Notes under the pieces: generated by a model | Databases searched by the model: none | Seen by the model: the letters and a program-made list of their open reading frames with translations, nothing else | Told to the model about the DNA's origin: nothing | Shown here: positions 9,304 to 16,999 of the stretch, in pieces | Position numbering within the stretch: the first letter of the stretch is position 1 | How the letters are laid out: each line of letters begins with the position of its first letter | Position numbers and translations under genes: made by a program | Source: Ignavibacteria bacterium GWF2_33_9 | Lineage (GTDB): Bacteria > Bacteroidota > Ignavibacteria > Kapaibacteriales > UBA2268 | Direction: 5' to 3' | Assembly (NCBI GenBank): GCA_001804565.1 | Contig: MHAC01000003.1 | Span: forward strand, 3,476-46,887 | Length of the DNA stretch: 43,412 nucleotides

Positions 9304-12300
9304 ATGCAAAAGACTAAAGAAAAAAATATAAAAGTGATAATTACAGTTTTTCCGGTTTTTTTCTTTTTACTTTACACTTCCAAACCACAGATTATAATAA
9401 ACGAAGTTCAAAATTGCAATGTAACAACTTTGTTTGATGAAGACGGCGACACTCCTGATTGGATAGAACTATATAATACAAGTGATACAACAGTAAATTT
9501 GCTGAATTATAGTATCACTGACGATAGCAATTTTCCTCAAAAATGGATATTTCCTGATATTTCAATTCCTCCTCACGAATACTTGCTTTTATTTGCATCA
9601 GGTAAGGATAGGAAAAACCAAACATATGGTCAAAGTAATTCTAGTTCAGGATTTGGACATTGGAAACAAAGAGATGATTTTACATTTCAATATATCGTTA
9701 TTGATGGAGATGTTGATATATCTCTACAATTATCATATTTTGAAATAAAAAATAAACTTTCAGAATGTGGGATAATGATACGAGAATTACTAAATGAAAA
9801 AAGTAGATTTATTTCTTGTGTTTATAATCATACATCAAAATTAAACATACAAATCAATCCTTCTTTACAACCTGATATTGAAAAAGACTGGTTTAAAATG
9901 TGGGAGATAGACTATGCAATGAATTTCCCAAATGTATGGATTAGATTAATAAAAGAAAAAGACTCAATTTCATTTTATTATTCTGAGACGGGAAATTCAT
10001 GGCATTTTTCTAATAAAATATATTTCAACTTAACACAGCCTTGTTTTCTTGGTATTTCTCATACATCAGGTGATAAAAATGTAGAATCGAATTGTTTTGT
10101 TAAAAATTTAAAAATTAATAATGAATCGGTTGAATTATCAAAATTAAGTAAAATAAATTTGGGATCAAGTGCAATATCAAAAAATACATCGTCTTTTCAT
10201 CATTTGTCATTTAAATTAAGTAAAGAAGGTGATTCAATCTTAATATTTACTCCAAAAAGTCAACTTGAATTGAATTTTAGTTTACCTGAATTAAGTCGTG
10301 ACATTTCATATGGGATAGATGAAAATTTTGAATACAAGTTCTTTCGCACACCTACTCCAAAAAGTAAAAATGAAATAGGATATAGCAAGTTACTAGATTC
10401 ACCAACATTAACTCATAGATCCGGAATTTATTTTTCACCAATTATTGTTAGATTCATAAAAGAAGATAATACATCAATATATTATACACTTGATTCTCAA
10501 AAACCTACTACAAAATCGAAGAAATGGGAAAATGAAAATATTGCACTCGATACAAATACAATTATTCGAGCAATAGCTATTAATGAAGATGCAATTAATT
10601 CTCATATCTCAACTTTCACATTTTTATTCTCGAATAATTCGACTTTACCGGTACTTTCTTTAGTATCAGAACCTACTAACTTTTTCAGCGACTCAATTGG
10701 AATCTTTGTTTTGGGGAATAAAGCAGATTCAACTTATCCTTATTCGGGTGCAAATTTCTGGAGTGATAATGAATTTGAATCTGAAATTGAATATTTCATT
10801 GATGACAAACTAGTTTATAAAACAAATTGCGGAGTATCTTTGCAGGGAAACCTTGCAAGGGTTTTTGAACAAAAATCTTTAAAACTAATTGCAAGAAATA
10901 GATACAATGATGATGAATTTAAATTTAACTTTTTTGAAGAATTAGCCGAATCGAATTACCGAAATAGATACAGTTTGAGGACAGGTTCAATTGATTGGAC
11001 CCAATCAATGCTTAGAGATCCTTTAGCAACGAGATTGTGTCAGAAATTGAATTTGGATGATATTGAATATTCCAAACCTATCAATGTATTTATTAATGGT
11101 AATTATTGGGGTATTTATAATTTACAAACAAAAATTAATGAATCATATTTGAGCGATAAATACAAATTAAACGAAGATTCTTTAAATATCCTCCTATCAG
11201 TTTCATTTCCAATAAATGGCGATAATAATGGATATATTAAATTAATTGATTCAATAAATAATCCCAAATTGCAGGAGTCTGTTATATTTGATATAATTTC
11301 TCATAATTTTAACCTTAGTAATTTTATTGATTATTTTTTCATTGAATCTTTTTCTGCAAACTATGATTGGCCCTTCAATAATACCAAGATTTGGAATGAA
11401 CAGAATAATTCTCCAAAATGGAAATGGATTCCTTATGATTTTGATGAAACATTTATGGAATATCATATAAATTCATCAATGTTCGATATTTTCGAAAATG
11501 AAAATTTACTAAATCAAGAATATAATGTCTTCTATGATGTTTATAAAAAATTAATAAAAATCCCAATATTTAGAGATTCAGTTTTTTCTAGATTTCAGGA
11601 TCTTTTAAACTCTAGTTTCAAGTCTGACTCAGTAATTAAAGTTCTCAATACTTTGATTGAAGAAAGAAGTGAAGAAGTTTCAAATCACCAAAAAAGATGG
11701 AATCGTTCATTATTTGATTATCAAAAACATATTGATGGCATACGCTTCTTTCTTGAACATAGGCCATTGATATTATTGAATCAGATTGATGAAAAATTTT
11801 ACCACAAAAAGTTATGTAAATTAAAAATCTCCGCTAATCTTAAAAATGCATGCTTATTTAACTTGAATACAATTTTAGGAAATACAGAAATAGATGGATA
11901 TTTTTTTAAAACACTTCCTCTTACAATTACAGCAATACCCAATGATGGGTATAAATTTGTAGGCTGGAATATTGATACTTCATCCAGTAATACAATAACA
12001 CTTTATCCTGAGGAAGATAATCTTGAAATCATTGCTTATTTCGAAAAAATTGATGTTAGCATTAAAAATGATATTGTAATCAATGAAATTATGTACAAAG
12101 CGCCGGATGATTCAGATTGTAAAGATTGGATTGAACTTTACAATAATAGTGACCACGTAGTGGATTTGTCCGGCTGGTCTTTAAAAGATTCGGATGATGA
12201 ACACATTTATCAAATTCCGGAAAATGCCTTTATTGATGAAGATAAATATCTTGTATTGTCGAATGATACAAATTCATTTAATTCAATTTATTCCGCAATA

Positions 12301-12834
12301 GTTCCATTGTATGGGAACTTCAATTATGGACTAGGTAGAGGTGATATAATTCGACTATATAATCCTTTCTACGAATTAGAAGATATCGTAGAATACGGAA
12401 TAGATTATCCATGGCCTGTCGGAGCAGACGGAACAGGATATAGTTTGGAACTGATTCATCCTAATCGTGATAATTCCGAACCCAGCAATTGGAAAACGAC
12501 ATTAATAAATTTTGGAACTCCGGGGGAAAAAAATAGCATATATAATGATACCGGTATAAGTAATTTTACAGAATTAGGATTTTCGATATTTCCGAATCCT
12601 GCAAGTAGTTATTTATATTTCCGGACTAATGAAGTAGAAATTAGTATTGTTGATATTAAAATAATAGATATTTTTGGTAATACTGTATTGGAATACAAAA
12701 ACAATTTTTGTAATTCATATTTCTCGTTAGATATACGTAATTTTGTAGATGGGTATTTTTTAGTTACAGTGAATTATATGAAAGATAATAAAATTCAGAA
12801 TAATTGTTTCAAGTTAATTGTCAATAATCATTAG
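9304..12834 (+). CDS. Secreted CotH-kinase protein with lamin-tail domains and T9SS sorting domain
   Basis: This 1176-residue exported protein has a hydrophobic signal at about 9-25. A lamin-tail domain begins at 31 (IINEV...DWIELYN) and runs to about 104. It is interrupted by a concanavalin-like/DUF1349-like sandwich (about 112-275, with GIMIRE and VWIRLIKE) and resumes at about 297-357 (FKLSKEGDSILIF...RTPTPKSKNE). A chitobiase C-terminal-like domain (about 370-440) follows. The CotH kinase-like domain (about 455-790) has D688 in YDWPFNN and D712/D714 in PYDFDETF as likely metal or catalytic acids. A bacterial beta repeat (GYKFVGW), a second lamin-tail domain (about 920-1080) and a type A sorting domain (from about 1095, IFPNPAS) complete it. 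CotH in Bacillus phosphorylates spore-coat proteins; this organism's substrate is unknown. The next gene starts 5 bases later. Confidence 0.8.
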   Translation: MQKTKEKNIKVIITVFPVFFFLLYTSKPQIIINEVQNCNVTTLFDEDGDTPDWIELYNTSDTTVNLLNYSITDDSNFPQKWIFPDISIPPHEYLLLFASGKDRKNQTYGQSNSSSGFGHWKQRDDFTFQYIVIDGDVDISLQLSYFEIKNKLSECGIMIRELLNEKSRFISCVYNHTSKLNIQINPSLQPDIEKDWFKMWEIDYAMNFPNVWIRLIKEKDSISFYYSETGNSWHFSNKIYFNLTQPCFLGISHTSGDKNVESNCFVKNLKINNESVELSKLSKINLGSSAISKNTSSFHHLSFKLSKEGDSILIFTPKSQLELNFSLPELSRDISYGIDENFEYKFFRTPTPKSKNEIGYSKLLDSPTLTHRSGIYFSPIIVRFIKEDNTSIYYTLDSQKPTTKSKKWENENIALDTNTIIRAIAINEDAINSHISTFTFLFSNNSTLPVLSLVSEPTNFFSDSIGIFVLGNKADSTYPYSGANFWSDNEFESEIEYFIDDKLVYKTNCGVSLQGNLARVFEQKSLKLIARNRYNDDEFKFNFFEELAESNYRNRYSLRTGSIDWTQSMLRDPLATRLCQKLNLDDIEYSKPINVFINGNYWGIYNLQTKINESYLSDKYKLNEDSLNILLSVSFPINGDNNGYIKLIDSINNPKLQESVIFDIISHNFNLSNFIDYFFIESFSANYDWPFNNTKIWNEQNNSPKWKWIPYDFDETFMEYHINSSMFDIFENENLLNQEYNVFYDVYKKLIKIPIFRDSVFSRFQDLLNSSFKSDSVIKVLNTLIEERSEEVSNHQKRWNRSLFDYQKHIDGIRFFLEHRPLILLNQIDEKFYHKKLCKLKISANLKNACLFNLNTILGNTEIDGYFFKTLPLTITAIPNDGYKFVGWNIDTSSSNTITLYPEEDNLEIIAYFEKIDVSIKNDIVINEIMYKAPDDSDCKDWIELYNNSDHVVDLSGWSLKDSDDEHIYQIPENAFIDEDKYLVLSNDTNSFNSIYSAIVPLYGNFNYGLGRGDIIRLYNPFYELEDIVEYGIDYPWPVGADGTGYSLELIHPNRDNSEPSNWKTTLINFGTPGEKNSIYNDTGISNFTELGFSIFPNPASSYLYFRTNEVEISIVDIKIIDIFGNTVLEYKNNFCNSYFSLDIRNFVDGYFLVTVNYMKDNKIQNNCFKLIVNNH

Positions 12835-12839
12835 AATTT

Positions 12840-13721
12840 ATGTTTAAAGATAATATTCAAAATATTAAAAACAAAAATAATATTATTAATGTGCTGAAGG
12901 CTATTAATTATAAAGCTACTATTGCAAAAAATGAATTAGATAAATTTAATTTGCAGAATAGAATTGATACAAAGTATATTATTCATATTTCAGCTCTCGA
13001 CAGATTAATCATTAATCTAAATCCGGAGTTCCGTATATTGGAAATTAATAATATTAGATTATTTACTTATGAGACACAGTATTTTGATACTGAAGATTTG
13101 CAGTTTTATAATCAGCATCACAATAAGAGAGCAAACAGACAGAAGGTTAGACTTCGTAACTATTTAGATTCAAGTATAGCTTTTTTAGAGATTAAATCCA
13201 AAAATAATAAGAAGAAAACATCCAAAACAAGAATACAAATTGAACCAAAAAATCTGAGTAATTTTAATAAAAATGAATTAGATTTGACAAAAGAGATAAC
13301 TTTTTTGAATGATAATTTGGATATTAATTACAGGGACTTGCATAATAGTGTAACTGTGAAATATCAAAGAATAACACTAGTAAATATAAATACAAAAGAA
13401 AAAATAACTTTTGACTTTAACTTTTCAACTACTAAAAATCCTGATTTAATATTATCAGATTTGGTAATTATTGAACATAAATGTTCAGATAATTCAAGGA
13501 TAAATTCATTCTTTTTGTATTTTAAGGCATTTGGAGCACATAAATTCAAACTTAGTAAGTATTGTTTTGGATTATTTTTATCTGGAAAAGAGATTAAAAT
13601 CAATAATTTTAAACATAGATATTTGCAAATTTTAAAACTAATTCACGAAAGAGGTTACAATGGATTCAATTGCAATAATGGCGAGCAACTCAAACTTAAT
13701 GTATCTAGATTTTTCGATTAA
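12840..13721 (+). CDS. VTC-domain polyphosphate polymerase-like protein
   Basis: The 293-residue cytosolic protein carries one VTC domain, the tunnel-fold catalytic module that builds polyphosphate from ATP in the yeast vacuolar transporter chaperone complex. Visible matches to the charged tunnel are K45 in RIDTKYII, the basic KVRLRNY block (R104, R106), E117/K119 in FLEIKSK, K174/R177 in VKYQR, E212/K214 in IIEHKCS and K240 in KLSKYCFG. There is no SPX domain and no membrane segment; the next gene, DUF4956, could supply the membrane part and overlaps by 62 bases. VTC-like domains belong to the CYTH/TTM superfamily, so another triphosphate chemistry is possible. The context with CotH and DUF4956 suggests a phospho-polymer or phosphorylation system at the envelope, which is inference. 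Confidence 0.8.
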   Translation: MFKDNIQNIKNKNNIINVLKAINYKATIAKNELDKFNLQNRIDTKYIIHISALDRLIINLNPEFRILEINNIRLFTYETQYFDTEDLQFYNQHHNKRANRQKVRLRNYLDSSIAFLEIKSKNNKKKTSKTRIQIEPKNLSNFNKNELDLTKEITFLNDNLDINYRDLHNSVTVKYQRITLVNINTKEKITFDFNFSTTKNPDLILSDLVIIEHKCSDNSRINSFFLYFKAFGAHKFKLSKYCFGLFLSGKEIKINNFKHRYLQILKLIHERGYNGFNCNNGEQLKLNVSRFFD

Positions 13722-14262
13722 ATTTATCATTAATTTAATTGCAATTATATTTTTATCAGGAGTAATTTATTATAGAAGATACAAAGATAATGATTATTTC
13801 TTTGTGATGATGGTCTTCAATTTGGTAGTGTTTTTTATTGGATATTTGCTTAGCAGCGTTCAATTAAGTATGGGGTTTGCTTTTGGAATATTTGCAGTAT
13901 TTTCTTTACTTCGGTATAGGACGCAAGTAATTCCTACCAAAGAGATGACTTTCCTTTTTGCTGCAATTACTATTGGAATCATCAATTCAGTTCAATTTCA
14001 GAATTTTTCGAAAGTATTTGTAATTTTCTCTAATTCTATTATTATTTTCACCATATATATTCTGGAATTGATTTGGACAAAGAGTGAAAAATCGAAAGAT
14101 GGGATACTGGAAAAGATTGAACTTATCAAGCCGGAGAACTATAATTTGTTAATGGAAGATATGAAAAAAAGAACTGGACTTAATATTACAAGAATTGAAA
14201 TTGGCAGAATCGACTTTGTGAAGGATATTGCTAATATTAAAATTTATTATACTGAAAGATAA
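13660..14262 (+). CDS. DUF4956 family membrane protein
   Basis: The 200-residue protein has about four hydrophobic segments in its first 130 residues (near 17-38, 46-64, 68-86 and 95-130) and a charged cytosolic tail. The family hallmark GFAFGIFAVFSLLRYRT lies at about 72-88. Members of this uncharacterised family commonly sit beside VTC-domain genes; the physical overlap with the VTC gene here fits a membrane partner or export channel for its product. The start ATG lies inside the VTC reading frame, and the stop overlaps the start of the next gene (ATAATG), so translation is probably coupled. No enzyme motif is visible, and the function is unknown. Confidence 0.8.
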   Translation: MDSIAIMASNSNLMYLDFSIKFIINLIAIIFLSGVIYYRRYKDNDYFFVMMVFNLVVFFIGYLLSSVQLSMGFAFGIFAVFSLLRYRTQVIPTKEMTFLFAAITIGIINSVQFQNFSKVFVIFSNSIIIFTIYILELIWTKSEKSKDGILEKIELIKPENYNLLMEDMKKRTGLNITRIEIGRIDFVKDIANIKIYYTER

Positions 14263-14912
14263 TGAAAAACACACTTCTTCTTGTTTTCGCTCTAATTTCG
14301 GCGATTTTCTTCAGTAACGAGGCATATTCAAAGAAGTCGTATATTCCTTATGTAGGCACTGAATCATGGAACAGTATAGAATTATCCTGCGAATTAAGCG
14401 AAGTAATTGATATCGAGTATGAATTTGAGAGCAGGTTCGAATTAGATTATGAAAAAGACACAAAACATATAAATAATTTCGGGCTTAGTTATAAACCACT
14501 TTTTTTTCTGAAACTTGATGGAGTTTTTAGGATTAAGCATAAAAACACAATACCATCAGTCGAACTTATTACTCAGGCAAATTTCAAATATGAAATTAAT
14601 CCATTAGAATTTCAATATAGACTAAGGTTTCAGTATAAATTTAAAGATTATGAAAGGATATGGAGACAAAGGATTAAGGCAGAATATAAATTTTTGGAAG
14701 ATTTTTCATTAGAATTAGCATCAGAAATGTTTTTAAATGTATATTCATCTAATTTTAGTAAATTTGAAGAAAACAGAAGCACTTTAAGTTTAGGATATGA
14801 AATTTCCAAAACTTTTGAGGTATCTGCAGGATTTATGTATTATACAGAATTTAACGTTAAAAAACCAAAAGAAGCACGAGTATATCAGCTCGGATTAGGT
14901 ATTAATATTTGA
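14262..14912 (+). CDS. DUF2490-like predicted outer-membrane barrel
   Basis: The 216-residue protein has a signal peptide (about 1-23, ending at EAYSK). The rest is alternating hydrophobic and polar residues rich in aromatics and charges, in strands such as FELDYEKD, EFQYRLRFQYKF, WRQRIKAEYKF and FEVSAGFMYYTEF. This is typical of a small beta-barrel of the DUF2490 kind. It is the last gene of the CotH-VTC-DUF4956 cassette and starts at the stop codon of the DUF4956 gene. It may be the outer-membrane component or porin of that system. The reading frame overlaps the convergent flavin reductase gene by 18 bases, and no terminator is visible at the junction. Confidence 0.65.
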   Translation: MKNTLLLVFALISAIFFSNEAYSKKSYIPYVGTESWNSIELSCELSEVIDIEYEFESRFELDYEKDTKHINNFGLSYKPLFFLKLDGVFRIKHKNTIPSVELITQANFKYEINPLEFQYRLRFQYKFKDYERIWRQRIKAEYKFLEDFSLELASEMFLNVYSSNFSKFEENRSTLSLGYEISKTFEVSAGFMYYTEFNVKKPKEARVYQLGLGINI

Positions 14913-15488
14913 TTTCAATCCAATTTTATAGGCATCTCCAAGAAATTTACCAATTGAATAATATGCACGGGTGCCGCTATCATAGACAAATGGTTTTACA
15001 TCTTTGATTGTGGGAATTTTTTTATTCTCAATCAAACTTTTATTTACTTTAATATCTAAAATTCTGCCAATAAATTGTGTATGTGAACCAAGCTCAATTT
15101 TATTTATTACCTTGCATTCTAAAAGGATTGGAAAACCTTCAATAACTGGTGCATCTATTATTTCTGAATTTGTATATTTCAAGTCCAATTCCTTGCATTT
15201 ATCAACTTTATGACCTGAATAAATCCCAGTAAAATCCGCTTCCATTACCATTTCTTCAGATGGAACTAAAACTGTAAAACAATTGTTTAATATCAAATTA
15301 TCATAAGTTTTTCTGGCTTTCCTTACCGAAACATTTACACAGGGAGGTTCTGAACAGCAGATTCCATACCAGGAAGCAGCCATAATGTCAGGTATTTTGT
15401 TTTCATCAAATGTTGCAATTAACATAACAGGATTTGGATAGGAAAGTGCCCTTGGTCCAATAGAAATTAACTCATTTGTATAATTCAT
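14895..15488 (-). CDS. Flavin reductase-like FMN-binding protein
   Basis: The 197-residue protein belongs to the flavoredoxin/flavin reductase-like split-barrel family, which binds FMN and moves electrons from NAD(P)H or partner proteins to flavin. Family signs are the N-terminal RALSYPNPVMLIAT strand, the MAASWYGICCSEPP segment near 37-51, the SVRKARKTYDNL flavin-contact stretch and the YSGHKVDK loop near 90. It is cytosolic. The paired cysteines in GICCSEPP are unusual to the eye but have no assigned role. It is a single-gene unit; a possible -7 element (TAATTTTG on this strand, 15511-15518) lies just upstream but has no matching -33 TTG. The physiological partner is unknown. Confidence 0.8.
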   Translation of the reverse strand: MNYTNELISIGPRALSYPNPVMLIATFDENKIPDIMAASWYGICCSEPPCVNVSVRKARKTYDNLILNNCFTVLVPSEEMVMEADFTGIYSGHKVDKCKELDLKYTNSEIIDAPVIEGFPILLECKVINKIELGSHTQFIGRILDIKVNKSLIENKKIPTIKDVKPFVYDSGTRAYYSIGKFLGDAYKIGLKSNINT

Positions 15489-15603
15489 TTTTCGATTTCC
15501 AGATTTTCTTCAAAATTAAAAATAATTTGCCTTCTAATTTAATTTTTACCTAAAAAATTCTTAATTTACGTTTATATTATTTGGTAAATTAAATTGGAAA
15601 AAT

Positions 15604-16152
15604 ATGAAAAGACCAGATTGGGATCAATTATATATTACAATGTGTTATTTAATAAGCATGCGTAGCAAGGATCCTATGACTCACGTAGGTTCTGTAATAA
15701 TAGATTCAGACAATGTTCTCGTAAGTACCGGATATAATTCCTTACCCCGTGGTGTAGAAATTGACCGTGAATTTAAAAGAGTAAGTCGAGATGAAAATGA
15801 GAAATATCATTGGATTGAACATGCTGAAAGGAATGCAATTTATAACGCAGCAAGAAGAGGTACAAGCATGAAAGGATGTAAGTTATACGTTCCCTGGACT
15901 CCTTGTACAGATTGTGCGAGAGCAATTATCCAAACCGGTATTTCAGAAGTAATAATTCACCAAAACGGGCAAGATTTTTACGATGAACATACAAACGGGA
16001 AATGGAAAAATGCTAATCAGAAAACTCTCACTATGTTTCTCGAATCTGGAGTAAAAACGAGATTTGTTACTTGCGATATTGTTAATCCGGAAATATATAT
16101 GAATGGAAAAGTTTTACCTGGAAATTTATTTCTGAATGAAGATAAATATTAA
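15604..16152 (+). CDS. dCMP deaminase family protein
   Basis: It deaminates dCMP to dUMP, supplying thymidylate precursor. The zinc site is complete: H73-A-E75 in WIEHAERNAIY and C101-x-x-C104 in PWTPCTDCA. The N-terminal DWDQLYITMCYLISMRSKDP and THVGSVII are typical of deoxycytidylate deaminases of the ComEB/eukaryotic type. At 182 residues it has normal length. It is cytosolic. It stands alone between the divergent flavin reductase and a shared bidirectional terminator. A related nucleoside or RNA-editing cytidine deaminase is possible but less likely given the N-terminal match. Confidence 0.88.
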   Translation: MKRPDWDQLYITMCYLISMRSKDPMTHVGSVIIDSDNVLVSTGYNSLPRGVEIDREFKRVSRDENEKYHWIEHAERNAIYNAARRGTSMKGCKLYVPWTPCTDCARAIIQTGISEVIIHQNGQDFYDEHTNGKWKNANQKTLTMFLESGVKTRFVTCDIVNPEIYMNGKVLPGNLFLNEDKY

Positions 16153-16153
16153 T

Positions 16154-16189
16154 AAAAAAAGGCTGTTTAAAAAAAACAGCCCTTTTTTT
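16154..16189. terminator. Bidirectional terminator between dCMP deaminase and rpsU
   Basis: The 8-bp stem GGCTGTTT/AAACAGCC with an A5 loop is flanked by an A-run on the left and a T-run on the right. It can therefore end transcription from the left on the plus strand and from rpsU on the minus strand. The stem core is the same as in the mdh terminator. Confidence 0.88.
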
Positions 16190-16204
16190 GGAAAGCTAAT
16201 ATAA

Positions 16205-16396
16205 TTAATAGCTATTGCCGTATGAGCGATGACGTCGGGATGCCTTTGCTCTGGCAAGACGCTTTTCAATGCTTGGTTTCGAATATGCTGTTCTTTTCTT
16301 AAATTCACGGAGGATACCACTACGTTCGTATTTTTTCTTGAAACGTCTTAATGCTCTGTCAATATTTTCGTTCGATTGTAACGTTACGCCTATCAT
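16205..16396 (-). CDS. rpsU: 30S ribosomal protein bS21
   Basis: This 63-residue basic protein sits on the platform of the small subunit near the 3' end of 16S rRNA. The NIDRALRRFKKKYERSGIL core and the KKRTAYSKPSIEKR stretch are typical of bS21; the tail RRHRSYGNSY is basic and aromatic. The start ATG is fixed by an unusually strong Shine-Dalgarno (AAAGGAGGTGA) six bases upstream, much stronger than at any other gene in the window. It is the second gene of a two-gene operon, 20 bases after the tudor-like small protein, and a bidirectional terminator ends the unit. The strong site suggests translational autoregulation by ribosomes lacking bS21, as described for Flavobacterium. Confidence 0.95.
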   Translation of the reverse strand: MIGVTLQSNENIDRALRRFKKKYERSGILREFKKRTAYSKPSIEKRLARAKASRRHRSYGNSY

Positions 16397-16400
16397 TCTT

Positions 16401-16413
16401 TCTCACCTCCTTT
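16401..16413 (-). promoter_or_regulatory. Exceptionally strong ribosome binding site of rpsU
   Basis: On the minus strand AAAGGAGGTGAGA precedes the rpsU ATG, giving a near-complete match to the anti-Shine-Dalgarno. Most genes here have AAGGA at best or nothing at all, so this site stands out and decides the rpsU start. Confidence 0.9.
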
Positions 16414-16416
16414 AAA

Positions 16417-16824
16417 TTATGCTTTTAAGTTTTCGATTAGTTTCTTTTCATTGTTTTTTTCGAAATGAACAACAATTGCTACACCGCCATCACTAAGAAC
16501 TTCTTTGGAACGAACGATTCCAACATCATCCCAAACTGCATGGAAAATAATATCACCAATTTCGTATTCCTGCAATGGTGAATATTTTTTTGCATCTTCT
16601 CTAGAAATGTGTACGATTGCTTGAGAACGGTCAACCTGTGCTTCAATTGTGTCCAAATTTACTAACTGAGTGTGACGGCTTTTTGTACATCTTGCCCATT
16701 GTTGACGTCCTGTCGGAGAATCAATTGGTTCACCAATTAACTCATGCTTTGTTTCAATCATAAGAAACGGTGAATATAGGGTTATGTATTTTGCTCGACG
16801 TACTTTTCTTTTTCTTCCTGCCAT
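16417..16824 (-). CDS. Small basic protein with UvrD/CarD-like tudor domain
   Basis: I do not recognise a named family. The 135-residue cytosolic protein begins with a very basic tail (AGRKRKVRRAK). It ends in a segment at about 87-133 with YEIGDIIFHAVWDDVGIV, VAIVVHFEKN and EKKLIENL. That pattern (GD-x-hydrophobic-H, G-hydrophobic-V, VxF, K-x-L) resembles the tudor-like C-terminal domain of UvrD/PcrA helicases and the CarD N-terminal domain, both of which bind RNA polymerase. An RNA polymerase- or nucleic-acid-binding role is therefore an inference. It is first in an operon with rpsU, behind a good Bacteroidota-type promoter. The start has GGGATTGAT just upstream. Confidence 0.6.
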   Translation of the reverse strand: MAGRKRKVRRAKYITLYSPFLMIETKHELIGEPIDSPTGRQQWARCTKSRHTQLVNLDTIEAQVDRSQAIVHISREDAKKYSPLQEYEIGDIIFHAVWDDVGIVRSKEVLSDGGVAIVVHFEKNNEKKLIENLKA

Positions 16825-16864
16825 ATCAATCCCACTATTTGTAAATTCTATTTACTTCAAAGTA

Positions 16865-16894
16865 CAAAATTACGAAAAAAAAGCGGTTTAACAA
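16865..16894 (-). promoter_or_regulatory. Promoter of the tudor-like protein-rpsU operon
   Basis: Read on the minus strand, TTG (16892-16894) is followed by 19 bases and TAATTTTG (16865-16872). This matches the Bacteroidota -33 TTG and -7 TAnnTTTG consensus. The predicted transcript starts about 35 bases before the first gene. The same TTTTCG-TAATTTTG core and spacing occur at the tRNA-Ser gene. Confidence 0.7.
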
Positions 16895-16921
16895 TTATTT
16901 TTATATATATTTGATGTTTTG

Positions 16922-16937
16922 CAATTTTGCAAAATTG
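16922..16937. repeat. Perfect 16-bp palindrome in a divergent promoter region
   Basis: CAATTTTGCAAAATTG reads the same on both strands. It lies between the promoter of the rpsU operon and the GldL-like gene, just downstream of a possible plus-strand -7 element TATATTTG (16906-16913). It may be an operator; no regulator can be assigned. Confidence 0.45.
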
Positions 16938-16999
16938 AATTTCAAATTCATTTTTGAAAATGCAAAGGGTATTTATTGTTAAAGAAAACAATTTAAATT

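Noticed and set aside
15511-15518. TAATTTTG on the minus strand as the flavin reductase promoter
   Set aside because: The -7 fits, but there is no -33 TTG at the usual spacing; mentioned in the gene entry only.
16126-16320. Open frame on the minus strand overlapping rpsU in another frame
   Set aside because: rpsU is unmistakable and has the strong ribosome binding site; the other frame also runs through the terminator hairpin.
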